Source of the DNA: Chondrosia reniformis
Lineage: Eukaryota > Porifera > Demospongiae > Chondrillida > Chondrillidae
Direction of reading: 5' to 3'
DNA: 64,000 nucleotides
Assembly: GCA_947172415.1 (NCBI GenBank)
Contig: OX359191.1
Location: forward strand, 4,526,001 to 4,590,000
The notes below the pieces were generated by a model. The model had not been told where the DNA came from. It worked only from the letters and a program-made list of their open reading frames with translations, and made no database searches. Positions within the stretch are counted from its first letter, which is position 1. The number at the start of each line of letters is the position of its first letter. The position numbers and the translations under genes were made by a program. Of the stretch, positions 43,591 through 54,690 are shown in pieces.

Positions 43591-44800
43591 AGTATGTACT
43601 AGTTGCATGTACTTGTTCTTCATACTAGTTGTTAGACTAGTTGTATGAACTAGTTGTATGTACTAGTTGTATGTTCTAGTTATAGGAACTAGTTGTCTGT
43701 ACTAGTTGTATGTACTAGTAGTATGTACTAGTTGTATGTACTAGTTGTATGTACTATTTGCATGTACTAGTTGCATGTACTTTACACTAGTTGTTGGACT
43801 AGTTGTATGTACTAGTTTTTCTACTAGTTTAATGTACTAGTTGTATGTACCAGTTGTATATATTTGTTGTATTTATTAGTGTATGGACTAGTTGTATGTA
43901 CAAGTTGCATGTACTAATTGTAGTGCTAGTCGTAAGTACCAGTTGTATGTACTAGTTGCAAGTTCTAGTTGTTTGGACTAGTTGTATATTACTAGTTGTA
44001 TGTAGGAGTTGAAGTATTAGTTTAATTTACTAGGTGAATATACTAGTTGCATGTTCTAGTTGTATGAACAAGTTATGGGTTTTAATGGTATGTACCAGTT
44101 CTATGTGTATGTACTAGTTATATGTACTAGTTTTATGTACTAGTTGTATATAATAGTTGTATGTACAAGTTGTATGTTTTAGTTGTATATACTAATTGTA
44201 TGCGCTAGTTATGTTTACCACATGTAGGTACTAGATGTATGTTTTAGTTGTATATATTGGTTGTATGTACTAGTTGTAGGAACTAGTTCTGTGCATATAC
44301 TTGTTCGATACTCTAGTTCTATGCAATAGTTTTAGTACTAGTTGAATGAACTAGTTCTGTGTACTAGTTTTTTGTACTAGTGGTAATCACTAGTTATAGT
44401 GAACCAGTTATATGTACTATTTATATGCCCTGGTTGTATCTTCTAGATATATGTACTAGTTTGTATGGACTAGTGTATGTACTAGTTATATGTACTAGTT
44501 GTATGTAATAGTTTTATTTACTAGTTAAGAACTAGTTGTATGTAGTGGTTGAATGTACCGGTAGTATGTACTTGTAAAATGTACTATATGTATGTACTTG
44601 TTATATGTACTTGTTGTATCCACTAGTTATATGTACTAGTTGTGTGTACTCGTGGTAAGTAGTAGTTTAATCACTTGTTATAGGTACTAGTTATATGAAC
44701 TAGTTGAATGTTCTTGTGGTAATCACTAGTTATAGGTACTAGTACTATGTACTAGCTGTATGTAGTGGGTGTATGTACTAATTGTTTGAACTACTTATAT
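43591..44800 (+). repeat. 13-bp minisatellite, forward orientation
   Basis: Same unit and orientation as at 35455-40492. It abuts the truncated 5' end of the Naiad element without spacer. Confidence 0.93.
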
Positions 44801-45562
44801 AGAGAACAATAAAAATTTTCTACAGAAATTGTGAAGATGTAGGGGTGGCACAAAAAGCAGAGAAACAAGAAAGGGATGTTACACAGTGAAGCATTAGATA
44901 TATATGGATGAATCATACAACACCCTTGCTTGTAGGATTCTTTCATAGCTAATGCTTCACTGTGTAACATCCCTTTCTTGTTTCTGTGCTTTTTGTGCCA
45001 TCACTACATCTTCAAAATTTTTGTAGAAACTTTTTGTTGTTCTCTAGTTTCTGTACTTTTTATGGAGCATAAGCTAGGAATTTGTTGTATTTTAAACCAC
45101 TTTGGGTTTGCAATTTACGACTGAATATGATGTCATTAAAATGGCAAATTTATTGAGGTCTTGACTCTGGGGCCATGAAAATTGTCATACTCAATAATAG
45201 CGTTATCACTCTCGCTTCTACAAAAGAATACAGCTCGGAAAATTTAGAGTATTTTCGCTTATGAAGTAGTCCGAAGGCTTATTTCATTTTTTAGTTACAA
45301 CGGGCGAAGAAGATGAAGAAGAAGATTAAAAAGATGAAGAAGAAGAAAACGAAAATGGAAAATTTCAAAGTTTGTTCATTTGCCAACGATACTCGGTCGC
45401 TTGCCTTCAAGGCTAATTTATAGCATGGCTGTTCTATATTTAAATCTATGTAGTCTTGTATCGGCGATTTTCAGCCTAATTCGGAATTTCGTTCCTATAC
45501 CAATGTATAGGGAAAACGAAACAACCAGTACCATCCCTACATAGAGAGTATACCGTACTCTC
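44801..45562. mobile_element. Hairpin-bearing non-autonomous element, copy 1
   Basis: Near one end lies a long hairpin: arms 44833-44897 and 44949-45013 (65 nt each, a few mismatches) around a 51-nt loop. The other end carries CCATCCCTACATAGAGAG and a small hairpin (GAGAGTA/TACTCTC, 45544-45562). An inverted copy lies at 49757-50495. The motif ATGTAGGGATGG occurs both in the hairpin arms and at the far end, like an inverted terminal repeat. Non-coding. Confidence 0.75.
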
Positions 45563-48500
45563 TTATTAGTTGTATGTATTAATTATATCGACTAGTTGTA
45601 ATCAGTAGTTATAGGTACTAGTTGTACGGACTCGTTATAGGTACCAGTTGTTTATACTAGCTGTATTTACCAGTTGCATGTACTAGTTGTATGTATTATT
45701 TCCATATACTATTCATATATACAAGTTATATGTGTATGTTCTAGTTTTCCTTACTAGTTCTATGTACAAGTTGTAATTACGACTTGTATGTACTAGTGGT
45801 AATAACCAGTTATAGGTACTAGTTATATGTACAATTTTTATGTACTAGTTGTACGTTCTAGTTGTATATTCTAGTTGTATGTACTAGTTATAGGTACTAG
45901 TTGTATGTCCTAGTTTTATGTACCAGTTGCATATACTAGTTATGTATTAGTTTTATGGACTAGTTGTATGTACTGGTGGTATGAACTGGTTGTATGTCCT
46001 AGTTGTATGTACTGGTTGAATGTACTAGTTATATGTACTATTTATCTGTAGTAGTTATATGTACTCTTTATATGTACTAGTTATAGTTATTTGTACTAGT
46101 TGTATATAGAAGTTCTATGTGCTAGTTGTATGTGCTTGTTGTATATACTATTTATATGTACTAGTTGTATGTCCTAGTTGTATATTCTAATTGTATGTAC
46201 TAGTTATAGGTACTAGTTGTATGTCCTAGTTTTATGTACCAGTTGCATATACTAGTTATGTATTAGTTTTATGGACTAGTTGTATGTACTGGTGGTATGA
46301 ACTGGTTGTGTGTCCTAGTTGTATGTACTGGTTGAATTTACTAGTTATATGTACTATTTATCTGTAGTGGTTATATGTACTCTTTATATGTACTAGTTAT
46401 ATGTGTATGTTATAATTATTTGTACTAGTTGTATATAGAAGTTCAATGTGCTAGTTGTATGTGCTTGTTGTATATACTATTTATATGTACTAGTTGTATG
46501 TCCTAGTTATATGTACTATTTATCTGTACTAATTATATATACTCTTTATATGTACTAGTTATATGTGTATGTTCAAGTTATTTGTACTAGTTGTATGTAC
46601 AAGTTGTATGTACTAGTTGTATGTATTAGTTGTACGTATTGGTTGAATGTACTGTTCGTATGTACTAGTTGTATTTTACTAGTTATGTGTTTATGTTCTG
46701 GTTAAATTTACTAGGTGTATCTACAATTTGTATGTTCTAGATGGATGTACTAGTTGTATATACCAGCTGTGTGTACCTGTTGCATGTACTAGTTGTATGT
46801 ACTAATTGTGTGTACTATTTATATGTACAACTTATATGTGTATGTTCTAGTTATCCTTACTAATTCTATATACAAGTTGTATATACGAGTTGTATGTACT
46901 AGTTGTGTGAACTAGTTATATGTACTTGTTGTATGGACTAGTTATATGTACTTGTGGTATGGACTAGTTATATGTACTTGTGGTATGGACTAGTTGTAGA
47001 TACTAGTTGTATATTCTAGTTGTATGTACTAGAAGTATGTACTGGTTATATGTACTAGATGTATGAACTAGTTAAATTTACTAGTTTCATGTACTAGTTG
47101 TAAGTTCTATTTGGGTGTTCAAGTTGTGTGTAGTAGTTTTTTGTAGTAGTTTAATGTACTGGTTTTTGTACTAGTTTAATGTACTAGTTGGATGTACCAG
47201 TTGTATACATTAGTTGTATTTACTAGTGTATGGACCAGTTGTATGTACAAGTTGCATGTACTAATTGTAGAACTAGTCGTAAGTACTAGTTGTATGTTCT
47301 ACTTGCAAGTTCTAGTTGTATGGACTAGTTGTATATTACTAGTTGTATGTAGTAGTTGAAGTACTAATTTAATTTACTAGGTGGATATACTAGTTATATG
47401 TTCTAGTTGTATGAACTAGTTGTATATCCTAATTGTAAGTCCTAGTTGTATGTAGTAATTGTAGTTCTAGTTTAATGTAATAGTTGTATGAACTAGTTAT
47501 GGGTTATAATGGTATGGAGCAGTCCTATGTGTATGTACTAATTATATGTACTAATTTTATGTACTAGTTGTGTGGACTAATTGTATATAACAGTTGTTTG
47601 TACAAGTCGTATGTTTTAGTTGTATGTACTAATTGTATGTTCTAGTTATGTTTACTACATGTAAATACTAAATGTATGTACTAGTTGGATGTATTAGTTG
47701 TGTGTGCTAGTTGTGGGAACTAGTTCTGCTTATATACTAGTTGGATGCTCTAGTTCTATGCAGTAGTTGTAGTACTAGTTGAATGAACTAGTTCTGTGCA
47801 CTAGTTGTTTGTACTAGTTGTATGTACGAGTTGTATGTGCTAGTTGTATTACTAGTTCTTAATACTAGTTGTAAGTACTGATTTATGTCCTAGTTGTATG
47901 TTCTAGTCGTATGTACGAGTTGTATGTTCTAGCTGTAGTACTAGTTGTATGCATTTGTTGTATGTTCTATTTGTATGTAGTAGTTGCATGTACTTGTTCT
48001 TTATACTAGTTGTTGGACTAATTGTATGTACTAGTTGTATGTACTAGTTGTATGTTCTAGTTATAGGAACTAGATGTCTGTACTAGTTGTATGTACTAGC
48101 TGTATGTACTAGTTGTATGTACTAGTAGTATGTACTAGTTGTATGTACTAGTTATATGTACTAGCTGTATGTACTAGTTATATGTACTAGCTGTATGTAC
48201 TAGTTGTATGTACTAGTTGTATGTATTAGTTGTTTGTACTAGTCTTAGGACTGGTTCTAATGTACTAGTTGTATGTACTAGTTGCGTGTGCTAGTTATAT
48301 TTACTAGTTCTATGTACAAGTTCTTTGTACGAGTTGTAGGTACTAGGGGTTATCACTAGTTATAGGTACTAGTTATATGTACAAGTTTTATGTACTAGTT
48401 GAACGTAATAGTTGTATATTCTAGTTGTATGTACTAGTAATATGTACTGGTTTTATGTTCCAGTTATATGAGTATGTTCTACTTATATGTACTAGGTGTA

Positions 48501-49398
48501 TGTACAATTTGTAAGAACTAGAAGTATGTACCTGTTGTATGTACAAGTTAGATGTACTAGTTTTATGTACCAGTTGCATGTACTAATTGTATGTACTGGT
48601 TGTATGTACTATTTATATGTACAATTTATATGTGTAAGTTCTCGTTATCCTAACTATTTCTATGTACAAGTTGCATGTACGAATTGTATGTACTAGTTGT
48701 ATGTACTAATTATATGTACAATTTATAAGTGTATGTTCTCGTTATCCTTACTAGATCCATGAACAGGTTGTATGTACAAGTTTTATGTACTAGTTGAACG
48801 TAATAGTTGTATATTCTAGTTGTATGTACTAGTAATATGTACTGGTTTTATGTTTCAGTTATGAGTATGTTCTACTTATATGTACTAGGTGTATGTACAA
48901 TTTGTAAGAACTAGATGTATGTATATACCTGTTGTATGTACCAGTTAGATGTACTAGTTTTATGTACCAGTTAAATGTACTAATTGTATGTACTGGTTGT
49001 ATGTACTATTTATATGTACAATTTATATGTGTAAGTTCTCGTTATCCTAACTAGTTCTATGCACAAGTTGCATGTACGAATTGTATGTACTAGTTGTATG
49101 TACTAATTATATGTACAATTTATAAGTGTATGTTCTCGTTATCCTTACTAGATCCATTAACAGGTTGTATGTACAAGTTGTATGTACTAGTTGTATGAAC
49201 TACTTATATGTACTAGTTGTATGTACTAGTTGTAGGCACTAGTAGTAAAAACTAGTTGTATATTCTAGTTGTTTGTACTTGTAATATGTACTGGTTGTAT
49301 GTACAATTTTTTTGTACTAGTTGTATGTCCTTGTTTTTTGTACTAGTTGTATATACTAGTTATGTAGTAGTTGTATTTTTTACTGGTTGTATGTAGTG
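45563..49398 (+). repeat. 13-bp minisatellite, forward orientation, with local higher-order repeats
   Basis: Besides the basic unit it contains two larger tandem duplications: about 317-320 bp (45860-46175 and 46176-46500) and about 396 bp (48355-48775 and 48776-49175). Confidence 0.94.
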
Positions 49399-49399
49399 G

Positions 49400-49620
49400 T
49401 TGTGTGGTTGTTGTTACCAATTCTTTAAGCTAAAATCGACCTTTAAAACGTTCCTATCCCGGCACCTTCTAGTTAGAATCAAGTGTAAGAAAAAGTGGCT
49501 AGTGTGCTTAAGGACTGTCTTGTGTTACCCCATATTGTGTTACCCCACCTCCAAAGAAATGTTACTACTAGAAGATCTAAGAGTGGACTTACATAATATG
49601 TCCTACTTGTGTCTATAGGT
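49400..49620 (+). mobile_element. Penelope (Naiad) 3' fragment
   Basis: About 200 bp that matches the reverse complement of 40918-41140 (shared: TTTAAGCTAAAATC, CTTAAGGACTGTCTTGTG, CATAATATGTCCTA). It sits exactly where the minisatellite changes orientation. Confidence 0.85.
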
Positions 49621-49756
49621 ACATACAACTAGTACATACAACTAGAAACTATTAAATACCACTATATAGTTCATAGAATGAGTACATAATATTATATAGA
49701 ACATACCACTTGAATATCCTTCTAGTACATAGCAAATATTAACAACTAGTATAAAA
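49621..49756 (-). repeat. 13-bp minisatellite, reverse orientation begins
   Basis: First units written GTACATACAACTA on the plus strand. From here to the right end every array has this orientation. Confidence 0.88.
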
Positions 49757-50495
49757 GAGGACGGTAGTCCTCTCTATGTAGGGATGATACGGGTTGTTTC
49801 GTTTTTCGTATTCATTTGTATATGAGCGAAAATTCAAAATAGGCTGAAAATCGCCGAAAAAACGCTATGTATAATTAAACATGCTATAAACATGCTATAA
49901 ACTGGCCTTTAAGGGAAGCAAACATGTTCCCTTATCAAATGAACAAAGTTTGAAATTTCCCATTTTAATTTTCTTCTTCTTCATCTTCTTCGCCCAATGT
50001 AACTAAAAAACGAAATAAGCCTTCAGACTACTACTTAAGCGAAAATACTCTAAATTTTCCGAGCTGTATTCTTTTGTAGAAGCGAGAGCGATAATGCTAT
50101 TATTGAGTATGACGATTTTCATAGCCTCAGAGTCAAGGCCTCAATAAATTCGCCATTTTAATGACGTCATATTCAGTCGAAAATTGCGTAACCAAAATGG
50201 GTTTAGAATTTCTAGCTTATGCTCCATAAAAAGTACAGAAACTAGAGAATAATAAAAAGTTTCTACAAAAATTGTGAAGATGTAGGGATGGCACAAAAAG
50301 CACAGAAACAAGAAAGGGATGTTACACAGTGAAGCATTAGCTATGCATGAATCCTACAAGCAAAGGTGTTGTATGATTTATGCATATATAGCTAATGCTT
50401 CACTGTGTAAAATCCCTTTCTTGTTTCTGTGCTTTTTGTGCCATCCCAACATCTTTACTATTTTTGTAGAAATTTTTTTCTCTATATACATACAA
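49757..50495. mobile_element. Hairpin-bearing non-autonomous element, copy 2 (inverted)
   Basis: Reverse-complement relative of 44801-45562. The long hairpin has arms 50276-50340 and 50392-50456. The end hairpin is GAGGAC/GTCCTC (49757-49772), which differs in sequence from copy 1 but still pairs. Confidence 0.75.
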
Positions 50496-51289
50496 CTATT
50501 ACGTACAACTGGTACATAACTAGTACAAACAAATAGTAAATACAACTAGTACATACCAAATAGTAAACACACCAAGCACATACAATTAGTACATAAAACT
50601 AGTACATTCAACTAGTCCATACAACTAGGACAAAAACTAGGATATATAACTAGTACATACATCTACTACATTTAACTAGTAAATACACATATACCTAGTA
50701 ATTATAAATAGTAAATACAACTAGTACATAAAGCTAGTGCATAACCCAAGTACATATAACTAGTAGACAAACATATTACCAGTAACTACACATATAACTG
50801 GCACTTATAGATAGTACATACACATAGTACATACAACTAGTACATACAACTATAAACTGGTACATACAACTAGTTCACAGAACGAGTACATAATACTAGA
50901 ATGTTCAACTTGTATATACAACTAGTGCATAGCAATTATTTATAACTAGTACATACATACAACTAGTACATAAAACTGGTACATAACTAGTACATACAAC
51001 TAGTACATACAAATAGAACAAACAATTTGTTCATACATCTATTAAATACAATTTTATATGCAGCTAGTACCCACAACTACTAAATATAACTAGGACTAGT
51101 ACATAAAACTAGTGAATACAACTAGTACATACAATTAGTACATACACCTAGTACATGCAACCAGTACATACTACTAGTACATATGAAATAGTACCCACAA
51201 CTAGTACATACAATTAGTACATAGTACATACACTATTACCTAATAATTATAAATAGTACATACAACTAGTATCTACATCATACAACTAG
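50496..51289 (-). repeat. 13-bp minisatellite, reverse orientation
   Basis: GTACATACAACTA-type units with frequent variants. Confidence 0.93.
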
Positions 51290-51291
51290 TA

Positions 51292-52056
51292 CTGTCATAC
51301 CGAATTTGGCCCCCCCCAAAACAGGCCCCCCTGGAACCAAAACAGCAACCAAATTGGTTCCCCCAGGAACCAATTTGGTTGCTGAAATTGGACCCCCTTG
51401 TCTATTTTGGTTCCCCCTCTCAAACTAGGTACTTACATGTGTATGTGTGTGTACAAGGTAAGGATAATTAAGAACATGTAAATAGTGAAATATAGCAAAG
51501 ACAAATATAGAATATTATATATAGAAGACAAATGCAATGGCGAAAAGTCCACAATCTGATCCACAGTTTGCTGCTGTACGCACACCTTTGTCATTGTCAT
51601 TCTCGGCCTTAGGGTGTGCAGTATGGTCGCAAGCTGCCTACGGACTGTGGTGGAGACTTTTGTCTGCATTAAGCTATCGAAGATTTCAACTTCCCCACTT
51701 TGGCACTTATGATTGGATGTGCAGACCCAGTGGTTGTTGTCGTGAACAATCTGTACAAACTGTTCGGGCACAGACTTCCACTTCCTCTAGAATGCTATCG
51801 CCACTGTTCTCCTCGCTCATCTCGGCTTCGCAATCGATTTCGTTCTAAGAAACGTCGGCTTCGCAATCGATTTCGTTCGAAGAAATGACGATTACGCCTT
51901 GTATAGTCGTCACACCTCTACTGTGCCCGCCAATTTTAATGGCGTAAATGAATGGGGGGCCAAATTCGGCAAAGCGGAACCGATTCGGCAGGCACTACGC
52001 TGCCGTTTTAGGCCCGGGGGAACTAATTCGGCGGGGGAACTTTTACGGCATGACAG
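51292..52056. mobile_element. TIR element with TA duplication
   Basis: Ends CTGTCATACCG and CGGCATGACAG are inverted repeats flanked by TA. Near the left end there is a hairpin (AACCAAATTGG/CCAATTTGGTT, about 51347-51385), and both subterminal regions are rich in runs of C or G. It contains a protease-like fragment on the minus strand and a 31-bp direct repeat (TCGGCTTCGCAATCGATTTC) at 51818-51885. No transposase recognised. Confidence 0.75.
51433..51771 (-). pseudogene. Ulp1/C48-like cysteine protease fragment
   Basis: The frame contains FVQIVHDNNHWVCTSNHK and GEVEIFDSL, the His and Asp blocks of Ulp1-type (C48) proteases. The expected catalytic cysteine motif, DCGLFAIAF, is present at 51530-51556 but one base out of frame. 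So one indel near 51560 disrupts an otherwise complete His-Asp-Cys triad. C48-like domains are carried by several DNA transposon groups and by host SUMO proteases; the TIR context favours a transposon gene. The N-terminus is not defined. Confidence 0.7.
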
Positions 52057-52058
52057 TA

Positions 52059-52916
52059 CCTTCCTAGAACCTAGTATAACTAGTACAAGAACCTACCACT
52101 TGTACATACAACTAGTACCTACAACTAGAACATTCAACCAGTACATAGCTAGTACATACAACTAGTACATACAACTAGTACCAACAACTAGTAAATATAA
52201 CCAGTACTAGTCCATACAACTAGTACTTGCAATTAGTACATATAACTAGTACACACATCTATCACATATAACTAATACATAAAAATATAGCTAGTACATA
52301 TAAATAGTACATAAACATAGTACATACAAGTTGTTCATGCAACTACTAGTACATACAACGAGTACATAAAACTAGGACCTATAACTATTACACACTTACT
52401 ACATAAAATTAGTAAATAAATATATAACTAGTACATATTAATAGTGCATCCACATTGTATATATAACTAGTACATAAAACTAATACATGCAACTAGAAAC
52501 TGGTACATACAACTAATATATACATAAAACTAGCACATGTAACTAGTTCATACAACTATTATATACAAACAACTAGTTCATACAACTAGTATTTACAATT
52601 AGGTCGTACAACTATGTTCACACAACTATGAACTAGTACATATAACCAGTACATGCAACTAGTACATACAACTAGTACATACAACTAGTTCATAAAACTA
52701 GTACTAACAACTAGCACATACAACTAGAACATACAATAGTACATAGCTAGTGTATACAACTACTATATACAAACAACTAGTACACAGAATTGTACATACA
52801 ATTAGCACATGCAACTACTACATACAACTAATACATACAACTAGTACCTACAACTAGTACTTTCAACTAGTACATATAATTAGTACACACATCTAATACA
52901 TATAACTAATACATAA
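52059..52916 (-). repeat. 13-bp minisatellite, reverse orientation
   Basis: Same type as 50496-51289. Confidence 0.93.
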
Positions 52917-53310
52917 AACAAGTATTTCGAGTTTGAACACTCGTGAGGCTGGCTCCCCCCGAATTAACTCCAATTACTTGCCGGCATCGTTGGGATTTAA
53001 TATATATTCGTAATACTAACAATTGAGGACGCATAAGTGTCCCGATATTCATAAAGAACATTGGAAAAGCTTCTTTAACTAAAGCTTCCTGAACGCCGCC
53101 ATTTGCAAAAACGATGTGTTGACGTATAAATTAAGTGTTACAACAGTTGCTTATGAACTCGTATTATACATATATCGACGTGTAAAATAAGTGTTATAAT
53201 TGTTGCGTATGAAACCGTATTATATATATATATATCTTACCGTAGCAATAAGCCGTACACCGTAATCGGCAAATGAAGACAATATAAGGGGTTGCCTGGG
53301 GCTTTTACTT
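52917..53310 (-). mobile_element. Cruciform-bearing element, relative of 8032-8450
   Basis: Begins with a degenerate three-stem motif (AAGTATTTCGAGTTTG with AACTCCAATTACTTG) and ends AGGGGTTGCCTGGGGC. The body is the reverse complement of 8040-8260 and 9840-10060 (TTGCAAAAACGATG, CGACGTGTAAAATAAGTG, GATTACGG). It lacks the 45-bp arrays. Confidence 0.7.
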
Positions 53311-54690
53311 GAAAAACAAAAGCCTTAACGGAGAACCTTGTTACTTCTTGCCTTAGTGTACTAAGGCAAGGAGTATCTGGCTTGGACAACCCTCAGTTAG
53401 TTATGTTTTCCTTTCTTTGGGTTTTTAGCCAGAAGCCTCGGCTTTTCCTCCTTCCGACAGCAGCAGACGGGTGCACGTCGGGCCAAAGTTGACCGTCATA
53501 ATAGGAGGGAGTACCTCCATACACCAATCCACCACTGCTTTCCAGAGGTCGACAGGCAAGGACTGGGACAGGACTACTTATCGTCCAGGCCCCAATCCCT
53601 CAACAGATAGATGTCGCATCAATATCCTCACAGCCAAACAGAGAACAGTTCTCTGCATGGCTCTCATCACTTCTAATGCACTTTTTGACAGCTTTGGAAT
53701 TCCCCTAAGGTCTTCCAGGAGCGTGTCCACTGTCCCCAAAGCACCAATTATCATCGGGACTACCTTAATTCGGTAGCCCCTAAATTGTTTCCTCATATCA
53801 GCCGCCAGCTTCTGGTACTTTTGGAACTTCTCCTGCCATCTTCCATTAATATTACTGTCAGTAGGAACTGACATCTCAATAATGAAGATGGACTTACATA
53901 GCCGATCCTCAACCACTAAGTCTGGCCTTCTTTCTGTCATTTCATCATCTGTAGGGATACTAGGATCCCACAAGATTTTGACAGCCCTATTCTCATAGAC
54001 TGGTTTTACTTCTAGTTTGTACCAGGGCTCTTCCTGCTTGAATCCATATTCTTTCAACAGTCTCCACAACACTATCAGTATTGCCCGGTCATGTCTCTCT
54101 TTGTAGAGAGAAAATCCCTTGGGCTCACACATGTTTAGTATGTGTTTGACCGTTTCCATAGCCTTGCCACATTCTCTGCACATTAGGAGGCTAGAATTCT
54201 TCAGAATCCTATTTTGGTACCACCTAGTGTGCAGCACATCATCTTGGGCTGCGAGAATCAGTGCCTCAGTTTGAGGTCTGAGTCTCCCCTCAGAAAGCCA
54301 CACATAAGACTCCCTATTTGTGACTTGTCTGTGGTATGAGCCCTGGTGAGACTTTTCGGCTAGGTTACTTTTTAACCTTTCAGTCTGAGCCTCCCGGAGC
54401 TCACGTGCCACTCTCCTCCATTCTCTTACACTATTTTGTGAGGGATCTGTCTTCAGCCACATTTCCGGTTCTAGTTCTATTCCGTCGCTTCTCAGTATCA
54501 ATCTGGCTTCTTTCAAGACAGTCCTTCTCTGCTTTGAGCACTCCAGCCACTTCTGGTGTTTAACCACAACAGCTATGAGTGGATCATTGGCAGTATGGAG
54601 GTATCTTGCCAGATTCACAACAGCCCTGTCGTGATCCAAAGGAAAACTACAGAGCCCTCTACCACCTTGAGAGCGATTGCCTGGGGCAGC
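53311..54690 (-). pseudogene. 3' part of a LINE with restriction-like endonuclease
   Basis: A 353-codon open frame (53578-54639, open upstream to about 54690) encodes the C-terminus of a non-LTR retrotransposon. It shows the zinc knuckle CRECGKAMETVKHILNMC (C-x2-C-x8-H-x4-C) and then RPDLVVEDRLCKSIFIIEMS, which fits the R/K-P-D-x12-14-D/E motif of the endonuclease in R2-like LINEs. It ends VEGLGPGR at 53578. The 3' UTR has a perfect 11-bp palindromic hairpin (CTTGCCTTAGT/ACTAAGGCAAG, 53347-53370). RT motifs are missing because the copy is 5'-truncated at the minisatellite. It could be the other half of the family seen at 1183-2990. Confidence 0.82.
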
